From Pseudomonas sp. NBRC 111124 (GTDB lineage: Bacteria; Pseudomonadota; Gammaproteobacteria; Pseudomonadales; Pseudomonadaceae), in assembly GCF_001320245.1 (NCBI RefSeq), contig NZ_BCBA01000043.1:1-64000 (forward strand): a stretch of 64,000 nucleotides of DNA, written 5' to 3'. Below, piece after piece: positions 1-7,699 of this stretch. The stretch's first letter is position 1, and each line of letters opens with the position of its first letter. The notes under the pieces were generated by a model that did no database searches, was not told the origin of the DNA, and was given only the letters and a program-made list of their open reading frames with translations. The position numbers and the translations under genes were made by a program.

Positions 1-1592
1 ACCTTCAGTGAAATGTAGGAGCCGTCATCTAGCTGCAGTGAGGTTGCCTCCCACGCTTGGTCGCGCCTCATTATCTCGTACCAGACGCGGGCGCGCAGTT
101 CTACAACATCCGTCGCCTGTTCGTGCTGACGGGCTATACGGCGCGCCTGAAGGGCAGAAAGCTCATCCTCTTTGGACTGGAACTGGGAAGCCACCCACGC
201 CGGGTATTCTTCGAAAATTGAATAGAGTGTTCCTCGTCGTTTCGCCAGGTCTGCAAAGGCACGGGGGTAGAGATTTCGAATCGCAACCATGGCAAAGAGC
301 TTGTTCAGGTCGAGTTTCACTTCACCGCAGACAAGCAGGCTCTCGTAGATAGAGTATTCGTTGACGAGATTTTTGATCAGACGCATGTCATCAATGTAGT
401 AGCCGACATTGTCTATGAGCCGCTCATGTAGCCGATGGGGCAGCCGATCGCTTGAAACCCTTTCGCCAAGCAGCTTGGAAAGCAGCTCGTTGGCGTTATC
501 CCCATGAACGACTGGGATGATCGGAATGATGAGGTCGAAAAACTTGGTCTTGTCACCCACCCCAAACATTTCATCCCGAATGGCGTACACAAATCGGACA
601 GGCCGCTTCACCTGAGGAGAGTTACGGATGATGAAATTGATTTCCCTCAGCCGGAAAAAGATTTCCTGAACATCGAACCTGTCCAGATCCTCGATCACCA
701 CCACATCGACGTCGCTGCGCTCAAAGCAGTAGATGATCTCATCCACATTTTTGTGAAGCACCGAGCCATGCTGGGTAGCCTCAAGCTTGCCCCCCTTGAG
801 CGTTAACCCATCGATGCTGAATAACGACAGGAGCTTCAAAGCGGTGTGAAGCAACCAGATACCTCCAGCAGCCAGGACGAGCAGGGCCAAAGGCTCGGAA
901 ATCAACAAGAGCTTCTCAAGCAGCCAGCTTGAAGCGACGCTCGAGTTATTGGCTATCGTAGGGCTGTACAACCTCAATGCGCAGACAGCGATTGCTGTCA
1001 TCGCACCGGTACGAAGCGACAAGTGAAAGCTCGAAGTCTGTGTGATCCGCTTCAGGCGGGACTTGGGAACCTTGCTGGCAGGCACTGCATAGAGCAACTG
1101 CTGAACAATCGTCTCTTCGATGCGATTGATCAGGACGTCCTTGTCCGCTTTTTCAACCGTGATGTCCTTATCCACCTTGGGCCCGGCAGCATCAGCGCCT
1201 TTTTCTGCAGGCGTCTGAGATGACGTGTCCACCTTGGGCTTAGTCCCAGATTCACCGACAAGATCGGGCTTGGTGAAAGTCGCCAAGGATATGAAGGTGT
1301 GTTTGTAGGATCGGTGGTTCTCAAAAAAAGTCTTCAGAACGCTGCTCTTGCCAGCGCCATAGCTGCCCGTGATGGCTATGTTCAGAATCTCGGGATTTTC
1401 CAGAGCGTGCCTCAGCTCACGCTCGTACCTGCTTGAGACATGTTCCTTCAATAGCACGGGGGTCAACGGCTCAAAGAACTTCTCTTTACTCGAAAGCGTC
1501 TGAGACGTGTTATACCCCTCGCCCATTTCGCAGATCCGCGCCGCTAGCGCGTCCCATAAACGCTTCACACGGCCTTTCCGATACTCAACCAT
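1..1592 (-). CDS. YobI-type (KAP-like) P-loop NTPase, N-terminal part, cut by window edge
   Basis: The reading frame is open from an ATG at 1592 to base 1, giving 530 visible codons; the C-terminal part lies outside the window. The Walker A motif GSYGAGKSS is at residues 76-84, an aspartate-rich Walker B (VVVIEDLDRFD) lies near residue 290, and between them are two hydrophobic stretches that look like membrane segments, the usual layout of KAP-type NTPases inserted in the inner membrane. The protein is a paralogue of the complete 1258-residue protein at 34100-37876: both have FFEPLTPV at residues 39-46, the same Walker A position, and matching blocks throughout. Even the upstream DNA is partly alike. 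The ribosome site is weak (AAGGT just before the ATG). Family members sit in defence islands, but a role here is inference. Confidence 0.85.
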   Translation of the reverse strand, partial: MVEYRKGRVKRLWDALAARICEMGEGYNTSQTLSSKEKFFEPLTPVLLKEHVSSRYERELRHALENPEILNIAITGSYGAGKSSVLKTFFENHRSYKHTFISLATFTKPDLVGESGTKPKVDTSSQTPAEKGADAAGPKVDKDITVEKADKDVLINRIEETIVQQLLYAVPASKVPKSRLKRITQTSSFHLSLRTGAMTAIAVCALRLYSPTIANNSSVASSWLLEKLLLISEPLALLVLAAGGIWLLHTALKLLSLFSIDGLTLKGGKLEATQHGSVLHKNVDEIIYCFERSDVDVVVIEDLDRFDVQEIFFRLREINFIIRNSPQVKRPVRFVYAIRDEMFGVGDKTKFFDLIIPIIPVVHGDNANELLSKLLGERVSSDRLPHRLHERLIDNVGYYIDDMRLIKNLVNEYSIYESLLVCGEVKLDLNKLFAMVAIRNLYPRAFADLAKRRGTLYSIFEEYPAWVASQFQSKEDELSALQARRIARQHEQATDVVELRARVWYEIMRRDQAWEATSLQLDDGSYISLK

Positions 1593-1694
1593 CTACCTTG
1601 ATCCCGATCCCGGCCTTCCGTGTCGCGCTGCGAGCGGATTACCTAGCCTCCATCTGCATGCGCACCAGCTCAAGGGTGCTCACGCTCCGATAGC

Positions 1695-1706
1695 GGCTAT
1701 ATGCCA
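1695..1706 (-). promoter_or_regulatory. Island motif TGGCATATAGCC, copy 1
   Basis: Read on the minus strand this is TGGCATATAGCC, 103 bases upstream of the YobI-type start at 1592. Identical 12-mers occur at 15361-15372 and 37978-37989 at nearly the same distance from their genes. The core GGC-N5-GCC is a short inverted repeat. It could be an operator or an unusual promoter -10 region; no good -35 hexamer is visible at the expected spacing. Confidence 0.55.
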
Positions 1707-1832
1707 TAGATGAGCCTGGCTAGCTAGGCTAAAACAACTAATGAAGCTGGGCGACAACCGTCCTGGCGGCTTCACACTCACCTTGGCTTAACGTTATGTC
1801 ACCATGGCGGATGTCGACCAGGCCACTCAGAG

Positions 1833-2561
1833 TCAGATCTCCATCATGAAATCTGCGGCAAATCCTGTTCGCTCACCAGGATATCCCCTCGGATTTGAGA
1901 CGAGTCTGCAGCCGGAGACACTTGTATCAACAGCATGGTGCGTGTGACCAAAGATCCATGCATCCGCGAGCTCAAGCAAATCGTGCCATTGGTTGGAGTA
2001 AGCCGCCGCTAGGTGGCCTTCATGGCCATCCCCGGCGACCTCAGCTATCGGGCAGTGGTGTGTAACAACTACCGTCTTGCCGTCAAACGGCTTAGCGAGT
2101 TCGCAGGCGAGATACTCGCGGGTAGCGATGTTCCGGGCAATGAGGTCGGCGGGTCTGAGCTTGCGATAACCGTCCCCGATGCGGATTCGTTTGAAGTCGT
2201 TCATCCATTGCGCACATTCCCTCATCGCTGCTCTGTAGTCCCCGGTCGAGGTGAAGTCTGTCCAACCAGTCGCCACCAGAAACCGAGTGCCCCCGATGAC
2301 GAGGCTCTGGTTGTCCAGGATGCGCACATGCGGCTCGGCTGCGTCTCGCATCTTGGTAAGCGTTCGATCAATGTGCCCCTTGTAAAACTCGTGGTTGCCG
2401 CAGACGTAGATCACCTGGCATTTGAATGTCTGATTTGCCCACGTCACTCCGAGGCTTCGCACCGAAATGTCGCCCGCGAGTACAACCACATCAGCCTCGA
2501 CCGGAGGAGGCTCGAACTCAGAAAATTCCAGATGCAAATCAGAGTAGATCGCTATCTTCAA
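1833..2561 (-). CDS. Calcineurin-like metallophosphoesterase 1
   Basis: A 242-residue two-metal phosphoesterase with all family blocks: DLH (D8, H10), GD (G30-D31), GNHE (55-58), a THHCP block near residue 170 and GHTH near 204. Such enzymes cleave phosphomonoesters or phosphodiesters, including nucleotides and nucleic acids; the substrate here cannot be told from the sequence. There is no signal peptide, so it should act in the cytoplasm. It lies 38 bases downstream of the small gene at 2600-3025 and probably shares its transcript. It is clearly a paralogue of the enzyme at 4145-4870: both start MKI.xYSDLH.EF and end in VSNPRGYPGER. The start is well fixed because the protein begins right at the first metal-binding block. 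Confidence 0.9.
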   Translation of the reverse strand: MKIAIYSDLHLEFSEFEPPPVEADVVVLAGDISVRSLGVTWANQTFKCQVIYVCGNHEFYKGHIDRTLTKMRDAAEPHVRILDNQSLVIGGTRFLVATGWTDFTSTGDYRAAMRECAQWMNDFKRIRIGDGYRKLRPADLIARNIATREYLACELAKPFDGKTVVVTHHCPIAEVAGDGHEGHLAAAYSNQWHDLLELADAWIFGHTHHAVDTSVSGCRLVSNPRGYPGERTGFAADFMMEI

Positions 2562-2599
2562 TTACCCAGGCTCCGTGTCGTTAGTATCAGGTCGTCGCT

Positions 2600-3025
2600 T
2601 CACATTGCGTCCAGGGTCACCCGCCACCCAACGTTATCGAGCGTCAGTACAGCTGTGAGACTGGTGTGATTGCGAAAGCCGGGCCCCGCCAGGTAATACA
2701 GCGTGTCTTTGCTTTCGAACACCGACCCTACCTGCGAGTAAAGAAAGCTGGATCTCAGCCCGCCTGGCCGTGAGCACTGGGTGCGACTGTCGAAAATGAT
2801 TTCCCGTCCCAATAACACGGTAGGTTGAAGACCTTGCGCCTGCAGAGTCTTCTCGTCGGTGTGAGACACCATCACATCAAGCAAAATCCAACTCCTGATC
2901 ACGCAGTAAGGCTTGTCTCCCGAACGGGTCTTTGCTAATTCAATCAACTGATCGTCCGAAGATGCCAGTCCTTCTACGTGCTCTGCGCCGTGGAGTAAAA
3001 AGTACGCCAACTGTGCTGCTTCCAC
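2600..3025 (-). CDS. Small protein of unknown function (DUF6957-like)
   Basis: A 141-residue protein starting at GTG 3025, with an AAAGGTGG ribosome site eight to ten bases upstream. The middle part reads KPYCVIRSWILLD, then IIFDSR, RSSFLYSQ and TLYYLAGPG; from memory this resembles small Pseudomonas proteins grouped as DUF6957, but I cannot check it. It has no signal peptide or membrane segment. It is transcribed just ahead of metallophosphoesterase 1. Its C-terminal half (DSR, RSS.L, then an aromatic strand) faintly resembles the two small proteins at 3446-3787 and 3789-4145, which follow metallophosphoesterase 2. That suggests a shared partner fold. Function unknown. Confidence 0.7.
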   Translation of the reverse strand: MEAAQLAYFLLHGAEHVEGLASSDDQLIELAKTRSGDKPYCVIRSWILLDVMVSHTDEKTLQAQGLQPTVLLGREIIFDSRTQCSRPGGLRSSFLYSQVGSVFESKDTLYYLAGPGFRNHTSLTAVLTLDNVGWRVTLDAM

Positions 3026-3445
3026 CGTCCCACCTTTCTCATCATCAGGCCCGACGACTGAATGCTTAGTCGCCTCTATCGCAGTCGGCTAACAAGGGTT
3101 ACCCTCGCCGCCGAGTAAATTTGTTTGCAAGCTTCTCAACGCCCCATCGACGCTCAGGCCAGCAGCTCGTGTCTTGAGAATCTGGTGTGATAGCGAGCGT
3201 TGTCAGATTCGCATCATTAAACTGACGCCACCTGCTGTCTGTTGAATCGCTACCCACGCGTGTACGGATGCCGCAGCTGTTTTTGCGGCTCGATAACCAG
3301 GCCGGTCGATAACCTCAGATGGCGGCGCCGACACCCTTCCGTCAACGCATGAGACGGTCTTCAACGATTACAGGAATGCCGTCACCTCCCTCTCCTCTTC
3401 AGTCGACCTTCTAGCCCCTATGAACCGATTCAAGCACCGCTACGC
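3026..3445. other. Intergenic, no gene seen
   Basis: About 420 bases between the two metallophosphoesterase cassettes. I see no reading frame with a ribosome site and no clear hairpin. The promoter for 2600-3025 and 1833-2561 should lie in its left part. Confidence 0.5.
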
Positions 3446-3787
3446 TCAACAACTGAATGTTGCGAAACGTGAGTTGAGCTCCACAGAGGCCCAGTCACAG
3501 ACGAAATAGAGGCTCCCGTTCACGGTGCGATAAAGCCGAAATCCCTCCTGCTCCCAACCACCCTCTAACCGAGAACTTCGGATGACGGCGCTATCCTCAA
3601 AGCGGCCTCGACGCTCGCCGTAAACGATGCCAACCAAGCAGCCTAGATGCAGATCAATCGCGGTGTGGTACAGGTACCCCGTGACCAATGATGCAAATCC
3701 GGTAGCGCGCGCCCGAGTAACGCACTCAGGCTCGCCACAGGCTGCGGCTGCGCGCTGCCGACCTGGCTCGTCCCATTGGTCATCCAT
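3446..3787 (-). CDS. Small protein of unknown function, paralogue of its neighbour
   Basis: A 113-residue protein. I place the start at ATG 3787, directly after the stop of the preceding gene (TGAGATG), rather than at the upstream in-frame codon at 3844. The second half (VTGYL, then RSSRL..GWEQEGFRLYR, then GSLYFVCDWASVE) matches the pattern of the 118-residue protein encoded just upstream (VGYL, then VVERLYRGGYLVVR, then GGLYVIAHWYYE), so the two look like products of an old tandem duplication. It is the last gene of the metallophosphoesterase 2 operon. No catalytic motif is visible. Confidence 0.65.
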   Translation of the reverse strand: MDDQWDEPGRQRAAAACGEPECVTRARATGFASLVTGYLYHTAIDLHLGCLVGIVYGERRGRFEDSAVIRSSRLEGGWEQEGFRLYRTVNGSLYFVCDWASVELNSRFATFSC

Positions 3788-3788
3788 C

Positions 3789-4145
3789 TCAATGCACCTC
3801 AAAGAACGGACGTAAACCGCCGTTTTCGTAATACCAATGGGCAATCACATACAGCCCGCCGCCCTGTGCTCGCACAACCAGGTAACCTCCCCGATAGAGA
3901 CGCTCTACCACTGGGGGCGTCCACATCGGCAGCCCCTCTGGGAAGTCATGGCGATAGTCGCAAAAGATCAGGCCGGTCATCTGCGGCGGCTTGTCCAGCG
4001 CGCACATCAGATAGCCAACGACTTCGTCATCGGATATCACCTCCCTGGCGGCCTGGATAACTTTAGGAAGCCGATTGAAGGTAACGTCTGCCTTTGTGGC
4101 GCCAAACGTCTTGATCAGGTAACCCAGATCGGTGCCTGCAGTCAT
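3789..4145 (-). CDS. Small protein of unknown function, coupled to metallophosphoesterase 2
   Basis: A 118-residue protein whose ATG at 4145 overlaps the stop of the metallophosphoesterase gene (TAATG), so translation is probably coupled and the two proteins may act together. The N-terminal half is helical and charged (REVISDDEVVGYLMCALDKP), the C-terminal half is rich in aromatic beta-strand residues. It resembles the next protein in the operon. It could be an inhibitor or partner of the phosphoesterase; this is inference from gene order only. Confidence 0.7.
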   Translation of the reverse strand: MTAGTDLGYLIKTFGATKADVTFNRLPKVIQAAREVISDDEVVGYLMCALDKPPQMTGLIFCDYRHDFPEGLPMWTPPVVERLYRGGYLVVRAQGGGLYVIAHWYYENGGLRPFFEVH

Positions 4146-4870
4146 TAGATCTCAACCTCAAAATCAGAGCGAAACTGCAGTCGCTCCCCCGGATAGCCTC
4201 TTGGGTTCGACACCACACGGCAGTCACGCTCCATGAGGTCGACCGGACAATGCGTATGGCCGAAAACCCAAAGATCTGCCTGGTGAACGAGATCCGGCCA
4301 GTGATTGGCATACGCCGCATCAAGGTGGTCACGAGGGCCATTCAAAACACCGACCAACGGAGCATGGTGAGTTACCACTGCGGTAAGTCCTGCAAAGGGT
4401 TTGCTGAGCTCCTGGGAAAGCCAAGTGCGTGACGCCAGGTTACGTACAGCCACATCTTCAGGTCGCAAGCGGCGATTGTCTGCTCCAGTCCGAATCACCC
4501 GAAAATCATTCATCCGTTCAGCAGCCCTGCGCATGGCAATGTCTGCCGAACCCGTCAATGAAAAGTCAGTCCAGGCAGTGGCGCACAGAAACCGGGTTTG
4601 ATTCCAAATCCAACACTCGTTTTCCAAGACATGTACATGCGACGCTGCGACCGCCTTCATCTCCTCAAGCGTTCTTTCGAGGTGGCCATCGTAAAATTCG
4701 TGGTTACCGCAGACGTAAATGACAGGACAACCGAACGCAGCGTTTGCCCACTGCACGCCCCGAGTTTTCACACCGATGTCCCCTGCCAAAATAACCACAT
4801 CAGCACCCGTCGCCGGCGGCGTGAAATCTTCGAATTCGGTATGTAAATCGGAATACACCAAAATTTTCAT
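4145..4870 (-). CDS. Calcineurin-like metallophosphoesterase 2
   Basis: A 241-residue enzyme and paralogue of the product of 1833-2561. The metal-binding blocks are SDLHTEF, LAGDIG, CGNHEFYDGH, THHAPL and FGHTHCPVD. The open frame extends upstream to a GTG at 4999, inside a palindrome, but I choose ATG 4870 because the protein then begins MKILVYSDLH exactly like the paralogue and the family. Upstream lies a 40-bp palindrome and a divergent HTH gene, which suggests that this operon (4870 down to 3446) is regulated by the neighbour. The substrate is not known. Confidence 0.88.
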   Translation of the reverse strand: MKILVYSDLHTEFEDFTPPATGADVVILAGDIGVKTRGVQWANAAFGCPVIYVCGNHEFYDGHLERTLEEMKAVAASHVHVLENECWIWNQTRFLCATAWTDFSLTGSADIAMRRAAERMNDFRVIRTGADNRRLRPEDVAVRNLASRTWLSQELSKPFAGLTAVVTHHAPLVGVLNGPRDHLDAAYANHWPDLVHQADLWVFGHTHCPVDLMERDCRVVSNPRGYPGERLQFRSDFEVEI

Positions 4871-4990
4871 GCAGCTACCCGCAGGACTGACTTTCAGTCC
4901 CGTAATTTCGATTAAGCGATATATTGAAATCGCCCCTGGCTTGCGTGTGGACAGGCCGATCTGGTCTTCCGCACGCGCAGCAAATCGCGA

Positions 4991-5030
4991 CAGTTCCACT
5001 CATTTGACTATACGACATTGAGTGGAACTG
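4991..5030. promoter_or_regulatory. 40-bp palindrome, probable operator
   Basis: Two perfect 12-base arms, CAGTTCCACTCA at 4991-5002 and TGAGTGGAACTG at 5019-5030, surround a 16-base centre. The centre holds TTGAC and TATACGA-like stretches that could serve the divergent promoters of the metallophosphoesterase 2 operon (minus) and the HTH gene (plus). The likely binder is the HTH protein at 5072-5512, controlling both itself and the operon. Confidence 0.7.
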
Positions 5031-5071
5031 CGCAAACCGGGCATACAGTCGGATTTTAGGGATACGCCCGA

Positions 5072-5512
5072 ATGCTCAGGCAAGCGATCGCCGCAGCGCT
5101 GACCCACGTTCGCCAGCAACAGCAAATACTGCTGACCGATCTTGAGGAAGGCGTAACCGCCGCCCACCTCAGTCGCGTCGAGCGCAGTGAGCGTGGGGTT
5201 ACGGTGGAAAAGCTCGATGCGATCGCGCGACAGCTTGGTGTGCATCCCCTCACCCTTCTCGCACTGGCATACGGCGCTGATGAGGTCGTTCGCCCTACGG
5301 AACTGTTGAAGCAGGTGTCTAAAGAGGTGGCTACCCTGGGTGGGTCGATAGCCCCGCTCGCGATCAAGCCAGAGTCCAGGACACACTCCCGGGTGGCAGC
5401 GGCCAATGAGCGCCGGGAAGAGGTTCAACGCCTGAGGGGCCAAGGGCTGACCAAGGCTGAGGTGGCTCGGGAGCTAGGCGTTTCCAAACAGACGGTGGCG
5501 AGGCATTGGTAA
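5072..5512 (+). CDS. Two-headed helix-turn-helix regulator (XRE-like)
   Basis: A 146-residue protein. The N-terminal part (to about residue 65) is an XRE/Cro-like domain: LSRVERSERGVTVEKLDAIARQLGVHPLTLLALAYG is the typical end of such folds. The C-terminal end, RLRGQGLTKAEVARELGVSKQTVARHW, is a second HTH of the resolvase/Hin type. It starts at ATG 5072, 42 bases from the 40-bp palindrome, and diverges from the metallophosphoesterase 2 operon, so it is the obvious candidate repressor of that operon. Two DNA-binding heads in one small protein would suit looping or binding of two different half-sites. Confidence 0.8.
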   Translation: MLRQAIAAALTHVRQQQQILLTDLEEGVTAAHLSRVERSERGVTVEKLDAIARQLGVHPLTLLALAYGADEVVRPTELLKQVSKEVATLGGSIAPLAIKPESRTHSRVAAANERREEVQRLRGQGLTKAEVARELGVSKQTVARHW

Positions 5513-5742
5513 TTACGGCAAACACCACCACCCAGCAGTCATTGCTTCTGGACACCAGGGCGGCACAACGGATTGTCAAGCAGCCACACCAGTGCTAGTC
5601 TCCGCGGCCAGGTACTCGGTAGGTGCCTGCAGTCCACACCAGCGAAGCTCTAGCACTATCGTGACAGTTGAATTACCCGACCTGACATCAATCAGGTTGC
5701 CTCGTAGTGGACGCCAGGCCAGCCCTCCCGAGAGCTGAAAAA

Positions 5743-6372
5743 ATGCAAGTCACCTCCAGCCACATCAAGCAAGTCAAACGTGTCGCCAAGGAATTGAAAG
5801 ACACCTACCCCTGGCTAAAGCTGGGTCAGCGTCAAGACAAAGCTGCAGTCCAGGAATTAGGCGTCAGAAATTACCATGAGGCGATCCGCCTTTATGACAA
5901 GTGGATCATGCTCCATGTGCACGTCTCTCCTGACCCTCATGGCGTTAGCAAGTGTTCCCTCTGCGATTACAGCTTCGCCTTCGACCTCAAAGAAGATCGC
6001 GAATCTCACCGTGAAGTGCATGAGCAATTTCATGAGGCAAGCGAGGCGATGGGCTATTGCCCAGCAAATTTTGTGCTGCGCGAGCAGATGAAAGACAGGG
6101 GAAGTAAACAGGCTTTCTCGGATCAGGGCTTGGAGGCACGGATCGAAGGCGTGCTACTGCTTGTGCGTGGTTGGTATGACCGCTCCCTCGCCCATGCGAT
6201 CTATGGTAACTACTGGCGCAAGCACCCGTCTTTCGAAGCTTATGTTTCCATGATCCAGGATACCCTGGGGGGCATGTACCAGGAGCAGAAAGCCGAACTC
6301 AGAATCAGATATGGGTACTGCCCAGGCCATATCCGTCCTGGCGACAGTAACTGGTACCCACGCCCTCACTAA
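5743..6372 (+). CDS. Unknown protein with a C2H2-type zinc finger
   Basis: About 209 residues from ATG 5743; an in-frame GTG at 5707 would add twelve residues. Near residue 75 there is CSLCDYSFAFDLKEDRESHREVHEQFH, with a CxxC pair and two or three well-placed histidines, like a single zinc finger. The N-terminal part is basic and helical and may bind nucleic acid. No enzyme motif was recognised. It stands alone between the HTH regulator and the small membrane protein. Function unknown. Confidence 0.7.
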   Translation: MQVTSSHIKQVKRVAKELKDTYPWLKLGQRQDKAAVQELGVRNYHEAIRLYDKWIMLHVHVSPDPHGVSKCSLCDYSFAFDLKEDRESHREVHEQFHEASEAMGYCPANFVLREQMKDRGSKQAFSDQGLEARIEGVLLLVRGWYDRSLAHAIYGNYWRKHPSFEAYVSMIQDTLGGMYQEQKAELRIRYGYCPGHIRPGDSNWYPRPH

Positions 6373-6514
6373 ACCTCTCCCAATGGTAGGGGGCTTCCCA
6401 GACCTCACTCTGTAACCGGAGTGGGGTCAACAGATCCCACCCTGCCTGAACCTTCACGATCGACGCCTCAGCTATCCAGACGATGCGCCTGCATTCAGTC
6501 GCATGTGAAGCCAG

Positions 6515-6781
6515 TCAGCGGCCAAGCAGCCGGTGCTGTCCACGCAGCGCTCGCGCTACCTTCTTAGCTTGTGCAGTGATCGCTACTACCAATGCGCAGC
6601 AGACAATGTAGGGAAGTGTTTCAGCAACCCCCTGCTCAACCGTCAGGCCGTACGTTATGCGTATGAGGTTACGAGATTTGTCTCCCGCCTGGATGAGACA
6701 TAGCGGAATCAAGGCCCAGGCCACAAGTCGCTTGGCCAGACGGTTTTCGATAATGCGGTTATGGATGGCTTTCATGGTCAT
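6515..6781 (-). CDS. Small membrane protein
   Basis: An 88-residue protein from ATG 6781 with a good AGGAG site upstream. Two hydrophobic segments (RLVAWALIPLCLIQAG and TLPYIVCCALVVAITAQA) suggest two membrane passes. The frame stays open upstream into a MITE-like repeat, but the ribosome site decides for 6781. The repeat starts only 23 bases upstream of the start codon, so the native promoter has probably been displaced or replaced. Function unknown. Confidence 0.55.
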   Translation of the reverse strand: MTMKAIHNRIIENRLAKRLVAWALIPLCLIQAGDKSRNLIRITYGLTVEQGVAETLPYIVCCALVVAITAQAKKVARALRGQHRLLGR

Positions 6782-6803
6782 GCTGCTCCTGTTAGCGATG
6801 CTA

Positions 6804-6959
6804 GGGTTTGTACGAAAAGTCGCCGAGCGGCGATCAGGCAAGGCGAAAACAGGCGAGGAACGGTCGGAGTCGCGCTCGACTTTGCTGGTGGCAAATGAGC
6901 ATTCCGAGCCTGTTTTCAACGCAGCATGATCGGCGCGCAGGCACTTTTCGTACAAAGCC
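6804..6959. mobile_element. MITE-like element, 156 bp
   Basis: The ends are inverted repeats sharing TTTGTACGAAAAGT (left 6807-6820; right, inverted, 6943-6956). The first 32 bases of the two ends match at 26 positions, and similarity continues inward (GAAAACAGGC in both arms), so nearly the whole element is one imperfect inverted repeat. It encodes nothing convincing. This is the form of a non-autonomous insertion sequence derivative; I see no clear target duplication. Confidence 0.7.
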
Positions 6960-6974
6960 GAGGGGCATTCATAC

Positions 6975-7196
6975 TCACACGCTAAATCCTGCTATGCACG
7001 CCAAAACAGGCCCTCCAAAATCACGGTACAGAGCAATGCTCTCATTGCCTGTTACGTAGGCTTGGCCAGACATCAAACCGTCACAGTGGTAATCGTTTGT
7101 GTCTGCGACTTGAATACCAGCAGATAGCCACCACGTCTGGCTTACCGGATGCGATAAGGATTTCCCAGGATCGCCCGGCTCAGGAACGTAAGACAT
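6975..7196 (-). CDS. Possible small protein, uncertain
   Basis: The frame MSYVPEPGDPGKSLSHP... to ...ESIALYRDFGGPVLACIAGFSV (about 73 residues) has protein-like composition and a natural end. It starts back to back with the gene at 7195. I see no good ribosome site, so it may be a remnant or chance. Confidence 0.3.
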   Translation of the reverse strand: MSYVPEPGDPGKSLSHPVSQTWWLSAGIQVADTNDYHCDGLMSGQAYVTGNESIALYRDFGGPVLACIAGFSV

Positions 7197-7488
7197 GGCC
7201 AAGGCTAAGACCATCAGCGACATCAACGCCAAATACAGCTACAAGGATGAGAACCCAGGCGGTAAGCGAGACGCCTCACTGGTGTCGTGCGCTCAGTGTG
7301 AGGATTACAACGAGTTGAGCTACATCTACAAGACGAAGCTCAAGCCTTTGATCGATGATGACGAGATCACCCACGACGAGGCAATTCAGGCGCTGGACGA
7401 AGCCTGTGCCGAACTCAAAAATCCTCGTAGTCGCGAGAAGTTCTACGAGCTGTTAACCAGCAAGCTTGGCCAGACCATCGGCGAATAA
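7195..7488 (+). CDS. Small protein of unknown function
   Basis: A 97-residue charged, helical protein starting at ATG 7195 with CAGGAAC eight bases upstream. It has one CxxC pair (SCAQCED) and no other recognised motif. It lies about 210 bases upstream of the Septu-like pair in the same direction, but that pair appears to have its own regulatory motif, so this gene is probably separate. Function unknown. Confidence 0.6.
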   Translation: MAKAKTISDINAKYSYKDENPGGKRDASLVSCAQCEDYNELSYIYKTKLKPLIDDDEITHDEAIQALDEACAELKNPRSREKFYELLTSKLGQTIGE

Positions 7489-7584
7489 CCCATGCACTAA
7501 CGCCTTCAAAAACTGGGGGCTGCCGCAAGGATCTGCTCCCAGTCTCGTCCACGCAAATCTCTTCCCTGCATAGCACTTTTGCGC

Positions 7585-7594
7585 GCCATATAGC
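7585..7594 (+). promoter_or_regulatory. Variant of the island motif upstream of the Septu-like pair
   Basis: GCCATATAGC, about 107 bases upstream of the ATG at 7700. It keeps CATATAGC of the TGGCATATAGCC motif found upstream of 1592, 15246 and 37876, at the same distance and in the same direction relative to its gene. Confidence 0.4.
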
Positions 7595-7699
7595 GGCTCG
7601 CTCCTTCTCCATTAGAGACCCGCTTGCCTGCGGACTCAGGCTGTCGGATCATGCCAAACAGCCACCATCCCTTAACACATTGGAAAATGAGAGCGTCAC

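Noticed and set aside
8..1713. Plus-strand and short minus-strand frames across the left end
   Set aside because: They are shadows of the YobI-type gene on the minus strand, which is open to base 1 and has strong motifs.
2013..2669. A 218-residue plus-strand frame
   Set aside because: It runs antisense through metallophosphoesterase 1 and has no motif or ribosome site.
6782..6955. N-terminal extension of the small membrane protein
   Set aside because: It is read from the MITE-like repeat; the internal ATG has a clear AGGAG.
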